This document shows positions 45,954-57,895 of a stretch of DNA of 64,000 nt, one piece after another. How positions within the stretch are numbered: position 1 is the stretch's first letter; each line of letters opens with the position of its first letter. The DNA is from Hedera helix. Taxonomy: Eukaryota > Streptophyta > Magnoliopsida > Apiales > Araliaceae. Location of the stretch: positions 7,674,432-7,738,431 of the forward strand of contig OX359284.1 of assembly GCA_947179155.2 (NCBI GenBank), in the 5' to 3' direction. Position numbers and translations under genes: made by a program. Under the pieces are notes generated by a model that saw nothing but the letters and a program-made list of their open reading frames with translations, had not been told where the DNA came from and ran no database searches.

Positions 45954-46545
45954 CATTTTATTAGCCTTGATAAAGATGCTGCCTCCAGACCCACATCCAC
46001 CGTTTGGACTTCCATCACCCCACCGTTCACCTCAGCAGAATTGGTCCCCACTTAGGGGCCGGTCCTAAGAACACAATTTATATTGGAGTCTTGTGCAAAA
46101 AAAAAAATTGTGAGTCATTTCTCACATATAAAATAACATACATTAATATATAAAACATAATTTGTGCGCCCTCGGAATTTAGGGACCCCGTGCGGTCATC
46201 CCTTCTGCACCCCTCCAGGGTCGGCCCTGTCACCACCAAATTAATCCTTCCGCCTCCGCCTCCACCATGATCCACCTCCTTACTCGAAATCCCGCCTTTA
46301 CTCCCATAACTACACGGCTTCCCCAAACAGTTCCATGAATAAGGATCCCAGCCCCAAACATATTCCTGTAGCTTCTCCTTATTAATCAAACAAGAAGCTC
46401 CTCTTACCCTATGTCCCCACCCGCTCCATCAAGCCCTTGAGGAGTCCCACTTGTCTGAGGCGGAGGCGAACCAGACAATGCAGTGGTATCAACCATCGAA
46501 CCATTCCCAAACGTGGCATTATCAGTAGTACTCAACCGGATCAGA
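45954..46545 (-). pseudogene. Fragment of a large glycine-rich protein gene
   Basis: On the minus strand, conserved pieces of the large plant glycine-rich protein family (as I recall, Arabidopsis At5g11700, At4g32920 and At5g47020) appear in order: NATFGNGS, GSPPPQTSGTPQGLDGAG, then, after a one-base frame change near 46425, RGASCLINKEKLQEYVWGWD, PCSYGSKGG, DHGGGGGGRINLVV, and, beyond a MITE, GSPNGGCGSGGSIFIKANKM. Only about 130 codons of a family usually above 1,400 residues remain, with a frameshift and an insertion, so this is a dead fragment. It resembles a single exon or a few joined exons. Similarity was judged from memory of the family, not from a search. Confidence 0.7.
46053..46229. 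mobile_element. hAT-like MITE in the gene fragment
   Basis: About 177 bp with ends TAGGGGCCGGTCC and GGGTCGGCCCTG, which are inverted repeats of the CAGGGCCGGC type common in plant hAT MITEs. The 8-bp flanks TCCCCACT and TCACCACC agree only partly. It splits the glycine-rich protein fragment. Confidence 0.6.
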
Positions 46546-46612
46546 TCAATCTTCAAGAACAACGATGTTGATGCGAAGCGGCTTCGGCTTCTTGCTGGAT
46601 TTGCTAGGAAAT

Positions 46613-47222
46613 AAAAAATAGGGCAAGTAATTTAGCATAATATGTTAGGGCATAATGAATATTTGATACTAGAGGCCTGTGGCTCGGGTATTTTAACCGA
46701 CAGTTAAATTTATGCCAAATTTTAAATGGTTCAAATGATTTAATAAGTTAAGAGAAAATTTAAAATTATTTGTGTTTTATTAGATATAATACTTTCACCA
46801 ATTTAAAAATAAATTATAAATTATTTTAAAATAAATAACAATATATTACTTATTTTTTTTAACTCATAAACCCGTTTTAATACAATCTATACTAACAAAA
46901 TATAATGAATTTTGAATTTCCCGCTCATTATATTAAATGATCTAAATTGTTTAAAGTTTGGGATAAATCCCACCATCCCTTATTTAATATCCTCCCCCTC
47001 TCTCTGTGGCTTACAAATCTTCATTTCATTTCTTCACTTTTTTCCTTTTTTATTTCATAGTGTCGTACGTACGATGCGGGTAATGCTAGTAACTTATAAC
47101 GCGGGTAATGCTAGTAACTTATAATGCGGGTAATGCTAGGAACTTATAAGTTGCCTAGGGAAACTTATATGTTTCCCATGTCGTCAAAAGAATAGAATAT
47201 AGTCAACAAAGCCTTTTTTACC
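46613..47222 (+). other. Upstream region of the F-box gene
   Basis: AT-rich; CT-rich leader-like sequence near 46990-47050 and a 25-bp tandem repeat just before the start codon. TTATTTAATATCC near 46980 is a weak TATA candidate. The transcription start cannot be fixed from sequence alone. Confidence 0.35.
47074..47148 (+). repeat. 25-bp tandem repeat, three units, in the probable 5' UTR
   Basis: Units ATGCGGGTAATGCTAGTAAC plus five bases at 47074-47098, 47099-47123 and 47124-47148, nearly identical. Units 1 and 3 start with ATG; the ATG at 47074 opens a frame of 16 codons ending TAA at 47124. Confidence 0.9.
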
Positions 47223-50200
47223 ATGGCAGAGCTTTCAACCAAGGGACAAAGACGCCTGTGCCCAAATCCAATGGAAGAGAAGCCAAAGTGGAAGCGTTTC
47301 TCAGAACACTCATCAGATCATTCGCATATTAATAATCTTGACGATGGTTGTCTTATGCACATCTTCCGTTTCTTACCCCCAATTCCAGGTACATATATAT
47401 ACGTATCTATATCTATATACGCAAAATTTTAAACTCCAATTATCTGTGCTACCTCAATTAAGTGATAAAATTGAGTAATTTAAGAATCCTTATGTAATTT
47501 CAACTATAGTGTAGACGAAGATTGTATTTTTCTTATGTTAATCGGATATGGGTACATCCTCAAACCCTAGTTTTTACTGAATTACATATTAGATTTGGAT
47601 AGATTGGTATTACTATATGACAATTTAATGTCCTATTTTCTTTATTAGCTAAATTAAACAATAAAATTGAGTAATATAAGTTTAATAAAAAGATAGGATT
47701 TTTCTCATGTAATTGGATATGGGTACATCCTCAAAACCTTGTTTTTGATGAATTATATCTCGTTTTAAGTAGATTTAGATGGATTGGTTTAATAACTTGA
47801 CTTAAAGTCCAATTATCTATGTTAGCTCAATTAAGCTATATAATTGAGTAATTTAAGAATCCATCATGTAATTTCATCTATTAATATATGAAAGTTTAGA
47901 TATTTTTCATATTGGAATGTTAATTCGACATGAATACATCATTAAACCTTATTTTTTTAACCAATTGTATCTTGCTATAGGTAGATTTTGATTGATTGGT
48001 TTGATAAGTGAACAACCTCATTTATGTGGTAGCTATTACAAATACGTAAAGATTGTATTTTTGAGATGTTTTGTGTGTAATTCTTTTTGGGTCTTGCTTA
48101 TATGGGTCAATGAAGTGCTGTTATGATGAATAAGTATTGTGATTAGTTCAATTTTGTTGAGAGCAATGCATTTCTCAGTTGGCTTATTGCACTAAGAGAG
48201 TCTATTTCTAGCTTTATGATTAATACTATGACCTCTTAAAATAGTGAAGAATTGTTCGCTATTCTATCTACATTCTGAAAATTGGGAGTCCATTGATTGA
48301 TTTCCTTAAAGCATGTTATGTTTTGCCTCGGAGTGCGGAGTTTCGCACAACAGCAGTTGCTAGGCTTTCTATAAATGTGTAGATCATTGAGAATTTTGTC
48401 TCCCCCCCCCCCCCCCCCCCCCCCCGGTTGTAATTAGGCATCAAAACATTACAAAATTAAAAGCCAGCTTCATCAAAGATACTTAATTCTATAATACTAT
48501 GTAAAAACTTAGACGAAGTGCGTATTCAAACCAGTTTGAGGTAAATTGGAGTTTGAATACAAACATAAAGCACACATTCTAGTTGGTGAGTTACTGATAC
48601 ATCTAAGTTAGTGGTTACTTGACCTCTTCCATGAAATGAAAAGTTTATAAAGGCACTGGTAAGTGCTATGGTTCATGAGAAGTATCCCATATGGGATAAC
48701 TCCTGCATAAAATAATTTAGTAGCATAACCTGTAATTCTGTGAAAAAATTTCATATGTTTCTGAAATATGGATGTATATCCTCTGCATATCCATACTTGT
48801 ATTTACTGTTTCCATGTTAGCACATACCATTGATTTTGAAATGAGCTGTAAGTATTGGTAAATTTTTTTAGTGTGTTTGGAATAATTATTGCATTCGTGG
48901 TACTATGCTAGGAACCTGGTGCTCAAAATCTTTAGGCTCAGTATGTGTATATGATACAATTTCATGTGGTTTCTGTCATGAATGGCTGTTGAGTTTGCAG
49001 ATCGGTATAACTCCGCCCTCGTTTGCCACAGATGGCTTTTCCTGGCGTGTCACCCACGTTTATGGTTGAGAGTAGATCGCTCCATCAAGGATTTATCTCA
49101 GCCTGGAGTTTTCCCCAATGTTGAAGCAGCTGTCTCTGCTGCTAGGTTTGTAAACTTACATTTGCTTGGGTTTGATCCAGAGTCGTGTGGTTTGAACGAA
49201 ACTTGATAAAGACTTGAGCCATGCAGGCCTGGTGACACCATTTTGATTGGGGCAGGAGGGAGTCATTGTGCTTCTAATATTCAGATAAAAAAGCCACTTT
49301 GCCTGGTATGTTCTGGGTTAAGTTTCCTCAAAGAGCTATTATTTTCATTATTTCCTGGTGTTTGCTTGACCTACTAAATTTTAAAATAATTGTTACATGC
49401 TACTGTCTACTTTTTACCAAGAATTTATTAACCAATGGTGTTTTCTCTTTTGGTATTCTGTTTCTGATTAACTTATTAATTCTTATATTATGTGAAGTCA
49501 AAGTTCCTTGTTAATCTGAAACGATGTTTGCTTTCTTTTTGTACATGGTGGGATTGTTCTTTCTAGTGTATGTCATCTCTCTTTTGCTCCGAGTATTGTT
49601 ATCCTTTTCTGTTTTTTTAACATATATGACAATGTTGTATTTTAAAGTAGAAATTATCTGTTTAAACTTTACAATATTCGTTTTACAATTTTGTTCCCTT
49701 GTTTAAGAGTGGTGCCACTTCCAGGTTGGTTTTTAATTGCCAAACAGTACATTAATGTAAATATGGTTGTTTATTTATTTATTTTTAATATTCTTCTGAT
49801 TTTTAATTTCTGACACATTTTCCTTGAATAAGTGCTATGATGAGGTTCAAAACCCTTTCCAGGGCTGCTAACAGAAGTCCAAGGGCATTTGGAACCGAGT
49901 ACCGCTTTTTTTTTTTGCAACTCGACTTTTTTCTTGCTCTTCATGGTCATTATTTATCTAATCAGAGATAGGAAATGATTTTATTTTGTTTCTTTCAACT
50001 TGGAACAGTTACTGTCTTTTGTTAAAAAAAAATTCTTCCTACAAGGTACGGACTGGCACCATCTAATTTCTCTGCTTGATATTTTAATAAGTTTCTCTGC
50101 TTGATATTTTAATAAGATAAATAAAAAATCATGCTGTCTTATAATTTGGAATAGAGGTAGTATTCGACTATGCTCCTGTAACATGGACTTGGTGCTTTGT

Positions 50201-51825
50201 AGTCACATATTTTGCTTTCTACTTTTATATATATTGTGAGAGAAAAGAGAATCTTATTTATTTATTTATTTGCTATAATTGTCAAAAAAAAATAAATAAT
50301 ATTATTAATTTTTTCCTGAGATACATAATTTCATGTTAGCCAACTACCCATAAAAGTTAAGATAGAGAAATATTTAAATTTGGTTAAGGAGTGCCCAACT
50401 TACTCTCATTACTCACACTAGCTGAAAAAGAATGATTCGTATCAAAAAAATATTACCGTTCTGCCTCAAATTTGTTCAGATTGGTGGGGGCGACCTTCCT
50501 GATGATACGACTCTTATTTGCTCACGGGGTTCAGACAGGTATGCAAATCATCTATCCTGTTGTCTTTTTTCACTGAGGTCATTTTACGGGATTTACAAAA
50601 TAATAATATCGGAGTCACCTGAAATTTTTAACTAAATGGTTCACCTTATACCTAAGCATGAAATGCCTCTGAAATGAGGCAAACTAATCTTGGGGGTCAG
50701 CTATTGGTCTCACTTTTTATTTCGTAGCCTATACCCTAAGTGAACAGGTTGACATATGATATCGAATCTTCTTTCCCTTGATAGGACCTATTACCCTTTG
50801 TTTACAAGATTATAATATGGGATTATAATCCCAAGACATAAATTATAATCCTAATGTTATATTTATTTGCTAGAATTATACTTAAAATAAAACTACTAAG
50901 TTCAAAAATGTCTTGTTTGTTTTTAAATTTGGACTTGAGACTATTAGTCCTGGAATTATAAGATGACTTAATAGTCTTGGGATTATAATCTTTAATTGAA
51001 CATGGTATTAAATAGTCCTCCATATTAAGTCAATTTATATTCTCTGGACTAATAGTCCAAAGTTCAAATTTAAAAACAAACAAGGCAAAGATGAGATTAA
51101 TAGTTTTATCCCAAATGTAATCCATGCAAATGAACATAACATTGGGATTATAATTCATGGTTTGGTATTATAATTCCGGGATTATAATCCTTGTAAACAA
51201 ACATGATCTTTGTACATTATAGGTGTTTAGCTTTTCATCTGCAAAAAAATAATTTAAAGGTGTTTGAATAATATATTTTGAAATTTGAAAAACTTTTTTC
51301 ATATCAAAGTTTTTTGACTTAATCATTTTCTTCAAGTTCATCTCTCTTATTTGTTAAGCCATTCACTATGAAAATATATTTCCACCAGTTCGCAATGAGT
51401 TGTTCCAAATATCACCATATATCTATTGATCACAAACAATAGATTTTTGTATGTACTATTCCTTGTGTTTGAGCAGTGCATTGGAGTTTCTGTCCTCGTG
51501 CAAACTGGCAAACTTAACCGTGAAGGCAGAGCTTGGTTGCTGCCTGCTGCATCGAAGTGGGAAGCTGACAATCGATGGTTGCATACTGCAGTGCGAGTCG
51601 AATCCCCTAGACTACCTTTCTTATGCAATCGTAAGCACAGCCAAGTGCTCCGAGGTTGCCCCTTCATTGCTGAAGTGTTGTGGTGACGGTGTCTCTGTTT
51701 CTCAAACTCGTATCGAAGGGGGTGCCAAGGCTGTCTTGACGAGCGGAAGCCTAGCTTTGCAGCGAGTTCGGGTTATTTATGCTCGAACTTCCATCTTTTT
51801 CTGGTTTGATGTAAACCATCAGTAA
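47223..51825 (+). CDS. SKIP5: F-box protein, SKIP5 type, five exons
   Basis: Exons 47223-47388, 49001-49145, 49227-49305, 50480-50538 and 51477-51825 join without a frame break into 265 codons; all four introns have GT...AG ends. The start ATG is in ACCATGGCAG. Residues about 36-85 form the F-box (INNLDDGCLMHIFRFL ... ALVCHRWLFLACHPRLWLRV), which would bind SKP1/ASK in an SCF ubiquitin ligase. The remainder (PGDTILIGAGGSH, LTVKAELGCCLLHRSGKLTI, GGAKAVLTSGSLALQRVRV) is the right-handed beta-helix part that probably binds the target. Length and order match Arabidopsis SKIP5 (SKP1/ASK-interacting protein 5) as I recall it. No lesion is visible, and it is the only apparently intact host gene here. 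Intron 1 is 1.6 kb and holds repeats; intron 4 holds a MITE. Exon joins are inferred from frame, splice sites and homology, not transcripts. Confidence 0.92.
47435..48006 (+). repeat. Diverged triplication in intron 1
   Basis: Three tandem copies of a segment of about 180-200 bp start near 47435, 47631 and 47808. Each has TTAGCTCAATTAA-like, ATTGAGTAATTTAAG, GGGTACATCCTCAAA and GGATTGGTTT-like blocks in the same order. Confidence 0.75.
48402..48425 (+). repeat. Run of 24 C in intron 1
   Basis: Uninterrupted homopolymer; its length in the assembly may be inaccurate. Confidence 0.9.
50797..51201. mobile_element. MITE in intron 4 of SKIP5
   Basis: About 405 bp. Terminal inverted repeats of roughly 60 bp begin TTTGTTTACAAG and contain repeated GGATTATAATCC-type palindromes (several copies near both ends). 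No coding sequence. The target duplication is unclear, so the superfamily is not assigned. It is spliced out with the intron. Confidence 0.7.
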
Positions 51826-51911
51826 CGAAGATGCATTCTGTAAAATTATCAGTCGTTAGTGGTTTTTTTACCAGTCCTTTCTGTAACTTATTTCTATTGT
51901 TGTTTTGACTA

Positions 51912-52814
51912 CAGTAATACCTCGATAAATGAATGTTTGATAAAATAATAACCTTGCTTAGATAATAATTTCTTTCGATCCCGACTTGGGCATGTGTACT
52001 AAAGTAATAATCTCGTTAAATGCATTAAGTAATAAAAAAAATTTGAATCCTTAGGCTCAACGAAAATATAAATTAATAATTACTAAATTTCATACAAAAA
52101 TTTATATATATTATTCACATATTCTTTAACTTTTTTGTAATTACATCCATTGTAATAGATCCAAACTTTTTAAGTCAATCAACAATATCTATACAAAAAG
52201 TTATTTTTTTCTAAAAATATGTATTTAAAGTTACTTGTTTTTTCTTTACACCTAAATCAAAATTAAACTCATCTTAACTTCTTGTAGTGCATACTCAATT
52301 TTCGGAATATTTTGCTCATATAGTAACAAGTAGTTACTTGAAGGTGAGTATTGCTTGAAAGTTTTTTTTTTTTACGAAACATTTGGTAAAACGAAACTAT
52401 CATATGGATCAGGATTATGCTCATTAGCTGTATTTATTACTGATTGAATGATTTCCTTATCTGTAGGCAATTCCATCACTGCATCATTCTTGCTAGGATA
52501 GTTCAAAAGATGTTCGACATCCATCACATTTCTATAACGTAAATTAGAAATCACTTCACTTAATCCTTGGATCTCTTCATCAAGGTATTATAAGTTTTAC
52601 CAATTCTTTTTAGCTTCTCTAAACTCAAATTAATACATTAATTGTTATCTCTTGATTTTTCTGACTACATACATAAATTGAAAAACTCTCTAAAATAATA
52701 AATATTAATTTATCGATAAATGAATAAATTATTCATTTATCAATAAATAAATAATCTCATTAAAATAATATTTTTTTGGGTCCCAAGGGTATTTATTTAT
52801 CGAGATTTTTACTT
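51912..52814 (-). mobile_element. Pogo/Emigrant-like Tc1-mariner relic
   Basis: Left end CAGTAATACCTCGATAAAT after TA, right end ATTTATCGAGATTTTTACTT before TA; both match the CAGTAAAACCTCTATAAAT type of plant pogo elements (Emigrant/Lemi). A minus-strand reading frame at 52372-52554 (DVEHLLNYPSKNDAVMELP, NPDPYDSFVLPNVS) resembles the C-terminal end of pogo-like transposases. The element starts 86 bp after the SKIP5 stop codon and may lie within or next to its 3' UTR. Confidence 0.75.
52372..52554 (-). pseudogene. C-terminal remnant of a pogo-like transposase
   Basis: About 60 codons with the acidic, Pro/Asn-rich tail typical of plant Tigger/pogo transposases, including ELPTDKEIIQSVI. The catalytic DDE/D domain and the CENP-B-like DNA-binding domain are missing. 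It lies inside the relic element and cannot be active. Confidence 0.65.
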
Positions 52815-52816
52815 TA

Positions 52817-53329
52817 TATACAATATTGTGGCTATGATGATTTACCTAAAAATAGTGGAGGTAATGTGAATATTTAGTGCGACGCATAGCTTAAATGTCT
52901 TTTATTAACGTTTATGGTAAAATTGAACATTTTAAAATTGATAGTAAAATATTTTGGGGTAATAATGGGAACAATTATTTCATATATTTTGATAATGAAA
53001 ATTATATTTTGTAAATTTACAATGGTCATACTTTTCGGAGTGAACAAGAAAGAAAATTGTTGACTACATAAAAAAATAAATAGACTAAGGTTATATTAGT
53101 ATAGAAATAAGTTAAGAATATTTAATCTATACAGATATATAGTATGTCATTCTGGAAGTTAAACATTCGAGATATTTTAAGAGGAGGACTCGGATTCTGA
53201 TAAACTCGTAAACGAATATAAAACTATATAAAGATAATAAAAATGGACGTCAATTTCTAATAAAAAATTATAAAAAATAGAATTAAAAAGTCCAAACAAA
53301 AAATAGAGAATTTTATTGTTTTTTTTAGA
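52817..53329. other. Intergenic, nothing recognised
   Basis: AT-rich; no ORF, repeat structure or RNA gene seen. Confidence 0.4.
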
Positions 53330-53338
53330 ATTCTTTTT

Positions 53339-54718
53339 GGGAAAAACATAGGATTACCCACTGGAGTTATACAAGTTTTAGCATTTGGTCACTAAAGTTT
53401 TAAAAAATAGAATTGGGTCACTGTACTCTTAAAAAAAAATTAATTAGACCATTCCGTCTAATTTTGCAGACAAACGTTAAAATTATTCTCCTATTTTCAG
53501 ATAGCATTTAAAAAAAAAACAACTAAATGCTGATATGGACAAGTTAGCTTCCAACAAAGAAATGATATGGCATCTAAGCTAGGCAAAAAAAAGAAATGAC
53601 CAATAATTTATTTATTTTTTTCCTTTCTCTCTCTTCTCTTCCATTCTAATTACAAATCTAGCCTCCTGCAATCAATTAACACACACAACAATCTAATTAC
53701 AAAACGTGGTTGTACACACATGTACACACACATACAATGAACCCTAGAAATTACAAATGAAGGACCTGATGACGTTGATTAGCGATTTTCTCTCTTTCGT
53801 TGAGAGGTTGAGGCTTTTTCTCTTTCCTTATTCACCTGGTCTTGTTCATTGTTTGAGATGAAGAAAAATAATCGATGGTCGTGGGTCGTGGATTAATAAT
53901 TGTGAACTGGATGGGGGAAGAGTGGGGACTGAAATTTGTTAATTTCATCAACAAATATGAAATTGAAAACCCTAGAAAATTGCTTCAATCCCAAGTATGC
54001 AACCCGTTGTTGACTCACCTATTTGAGACAATCAATTTGGGATTTCTTTGGATGATATTTTAGTATGAAACTGTTGGATGATTTGTGGAACAAGAAACCA
54101 GATGAAGAAGAAGATACATAGAAGAAGTATTCAGTCTTGGTGAGTTCTTTGCACTTCTCACGGTGTTTCTATTCTGCATATACTTGTATATATATAAAGA
54201 GAGACTGATAATTGTAATTGTTATCTGGAAATATATGAAACCCAAATTTCATTTGTAGTTCAATGGTTTCTGAAACCGGTTATTAGGATTATCGATTCTC
54301 TTGTTGAGAGAGCTCAAATTTTTATTCAATTTAATCCAATTTGAAGATGTTGCTTGTAATATGGAGTTTAAATCAGGAAATTAGTTTAAATCAGGATGAG
54401 ATTTTTTATTTTTTTTCAATTGATCCAGATAGAAAGGAAAAGAAAAATTAATTATAATATTTGTTTTAATTTTATTATCTTTAATTATTTTTTTCCACAT
54501 AATTAGTAATTTTATTTTTTTGGTTGTCAAGTAAGAAAATAATGAATTTTTTTTTTGGTTTTTTTTCTAATGCCACGTCAATAATTTTTAACGTCTGTTA
54601 ACATAATGTTCTAATTAATAAATTTTAAAAAGTACAATGACCCAATTTTATTTTTTTAAGTTTAGTGATCAAATACTAAAAACTAAGTAACCCCAGTCAG
54701 GTAATCCTATGTTTTGAT
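53339..54718. mobile_element. Non-autonomous MULE with 9-bp duplication
   Basis: 1,380 bp. Perfect ATTCTTTTT duplication at 53330-53338 and 54719-54727. Terminal inverted repeats of more than 100 bp (ACATAGGATTACC; AGTATTTGRTCACTAAA; AAATTGGGTCAYTGTACT). No transposase. The interior (about 53640-54300) has lower AT content, a CT-rich tract and a 62-codon frame at 53875, which may be captured host sequence; not identified. Confidence 0.85.
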
Positions 54719-54727
54719 ATTCTTTTT

Positions 54728-55107
54728 CTTTTGTTCTTTAGAGAGAAACCTACCTAGATGAGATCAAAACAAGATAATTTGTATAAAAGTAATATAACTA
54801 ATTAATTATGCTAATTATAACTAAATCAAATCGAAATATATGTAATGAAAATAAGAGTCAATTTGTGTAGATCTCAAAATTACATAATTATATATAGTTT
54901 ATTATGGTTATAGTCTATTTGCGTATATTTAAATAGATAGTGTGCTTTTTTTATATTAATTTTAAAATAGTTAATTTTATCATAAAAATGAATGAGAGAC
55001 ATTTCTTCTAGGCGTATTATTTAATTATAATAGTTTGAACCTTTTACTCTGTACTTTTTAATTATTTCAATGTGAACCTTAGAGCTTCCATTAAAATTTA
55101 TAGAAGG
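54728..55107. other. Intergenic, nothing recognised
   Basis: AT-rich; no supported feature. Confidence 0.4.
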
Positions 55108-56073
55108 TGTTGGGCGAAATCGGAACTTTTTTGAATTCCAATTTTGATTTTATTTAAATTAGGCGTGCAAGCATACACAGTCTACAAGTAATAGAGTGAT
55201 AAGTAAAGTTGTCGATCTCACGAGGAATTATCTCTAACAATTTTCAAGTATTGATTTTGTATCAAGTCAATCTTATTTAAACGACTGAATTAAACTAGGA
55301 TAATTTAAATTCAAAAACTAACAATTAAACTAACTTCAAACAGAATAAAAAAATCTAATATTACAATTTTCCTCAAAACATTTCGTTCAAATCTCCTAAC
55401 TCTCCATTTAATCATAAGGTCATGATGAATTGTCAACCGATAATTCTAAGTTTTTTATAAGCCTCTTCCGATGGTCATATAAACATATCCCTTCTAAACA
55501 AATCTCATTCGACTGTATTTAGAAAAGATTCTTTGATTTTAGATTCTCATATGATTACACATGTCATCTAGGTATATTCCTATCCTATGTACGGATTATG
55601 TATTCCATCCCATGCAGAATAACATAAATATATGTCATCATATTCGGATCTAAACCTATAATTTATCTCCCAATTTTATATAAATTACCACGCTAATTAC
55701 TAATCAGATAATTAAACATTAAAATGCAAAATATGATAAACCAATTCATATGGTACCAATCAAAAAGAGAGAAATTCAATCAAAACTATATATTGGGTTC
55801 CATTACAAGCTTAGATTGAAAGTAAGAAGATAACCAATATACAATACATAGCCCAAAAAATACTCAACATTAATGAAATACACAAATAGAGCATGACTTA
55901 AATGGCCCGTATTCCATTGACTTACAAAGCAACACAAAAACACATAAAAGTAATATAAAATCTTAACCTACCAAATAAGATAAAAACATATGAAAACCAC
56001 ATAAAATACTTAAAGATTCACAAATTATCAAGGCCAAAAGAACTCAATAAATAGGTAATAAAACCACTCATCA
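55108..56073 (-). repeat. 3' LTR of an older Athila-like element
   Basis: In minus sense it starts TGATGAGTGGTTTTATTACC (at 56073), preceded by a polypurine tract, and ends TTTCGCCCAACA (at 55108). The block near 55170-55225 (reverse complement CTCGTGAGATCGACAAC, ACTTGTAGACTGTGTATGC) matches the corresponding part of the LTR at 33850-33905. It has no GC palindrome. The other LTR is not in the window. Confidence 0.7.
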
Positions 56074-56172
56074 AATACCCCCCGAACTATAAAAAGTACT
56101 AATCATACCGACTTGAGCAATGGGTTAACATGAACTAAAAAATTGGCCTCACAGATTATTTCAAATGATAAC
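56074..56172 (-). mobile_element. Internal 3' remnant of the older Athila-like element
   Basis: Polypurine tract AGTTCGGGGGGTATT (minus) and the typical GTTAACCCATTGCTCAAG upstream block, cut off by a Copia LTR at 56173. Confidence 0.6.
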
Positions 56173-57895
56173 TGTTGGTTTTGCAGAATTATCAGATATA
56201 TACTGTATTATATAGTGGAAACAAGACATAAATCATATTTTTTTTAAAAATGCAGTTCAATCCCATGATATCAACCTTACGCAATAATTATTAATTGAGG
56301 AAAGATCAAGATTATATCTTTTGAAGATTATTCGAAACCACGAACTGATCTACAAGCACCAATCTTTTGTTCCTTCACACTCCTTCAGATTCAAGGATCA
56401 ACGTCAGCTATTCAGTCTAAAGGTGTTCCACTAAGAGATTATTGATTGAAGAAGTAATTTTAGGTTTCTCCAAATCTTGGGTGGCTAGCCCTAATTATCT
56501 TCCCCTTTCTCCCTAACTCCTTAGATTGGAGAGAATTGTAAGTATTCAATAATACTTCAACTTGTGTAATTCTCCTAAACTCTTTAGGATTATGATTTTA
56601 ATTTAATTTTCAAACCATTTAGGAAATAAATTAATTATTATAATAATAAGAATTCCTAAACCATTTAGGAACTAAATTATTTATAATAATAATAAAAAAA
56701 CTTTTCTTATTAATTTATAACTAATATTTCTAAAATTCATAATTATAAATATTACGCTATTTAATTTATTTCACCATGATATAAATTAAATATACATAAT
56801 TTATTATTATTAAGCCAATTACTTCTAAAATAAAAAATTCTCTCTTATGGTGTGACCCTTTAGGTTCAATATTATGCCGGTAGTAGAATAAATAAATTAA
56901 AATCATTATAATATTATTTATTATGAATTAAACTCCTTTTATTTAAAATAAATAAATATATTTATATCACGAGTGACACTTCTCAGCATATCATGACTAT
57001 CCGGATAATATGAAATCAATGTTTAATAACAAAGAACCTATTAATTAAATAGTTACCGTACAATTCAATCTTTCTATCATACAATGTCCCGATCAAATAT
57101 AAAACATGAAATTTGTATCAAGTCTTATTTCTTTGATCATATGCATTTCAATTCTCAAATACACAACTCTAGTTAATGTAAATTAGAAATTCCTTTCTAA
57201 TTTTCATTCAATCTTGGCCAGTGATTTTTGAGTTATCACTTATCAAATCGTATAGGACGTTCTCTCCTTTCACTAAAAGTGGTAGATCATTTATTGATCA
57301 TTCACCTACTTTCATGAACACTTCATTGTACCCGAACATACCATTTGATATACCTGAATAGTCTTAAGGAATATGACAAAGTATAACTCAGAATACACAA
57401 GGTACTATGATGATGAAGTCCAAGGATCACATATACTATTATCACTATAGGAACTCATATTGGCAGGAAAATAAAACTCCATTAGGTGTTCCTTTAAGCG
57501 AGTCACGCTTAGTGAATTTTTTCTCCAATAAGCACCTACATACTTGCTTTAGTATCTCCACAAAATTATTATGAGATCAATCATCCTCTTCAAAAGAGCA
57601 AGCATATTATGTATTAATCTATCCGGATTAACTAACCCCACATTAGTGATTCTATGATAGGAATATTTTAGTTTTGAGTTATCTAGATTTTAGATCTCAT
57701 TAGCACGAATTCTTCCTGATTCTAAAAGTATTACTCCAAAACTACGGGTTTATCCAATTAATTAATTATACTAACTAAACATGAATAAATTAATGCATTT
57801 AAATAAATTAAACTTTCTTATTAATAAATATGAGTAAGATTACAAAGTAAATGCTATCACACCAAATGTAATTAACTTGAGGGTATACTACTTTC
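56173..57895 (-). repeat. 3' LTR of a Copia element
   Basis: About 1.72 kb. In minus sense it starts TGAAAGTAGTATACCC after the polypurine tract AGTGCAAGTGGGAGAT and probably ends CTGCAAAACCAACA at 56173. ATAAC (56168-56172) is the candidate target duplication, but the other copy is out of view. Confidence 0.65.

Noticed and set aside
49299..49706. Two hydrophobic frames that look like small membrane proteins
   Set aside because: They lie in intron 3 of the SKIP5 gene; hydrophobicity comes from T-rich intron sequence.
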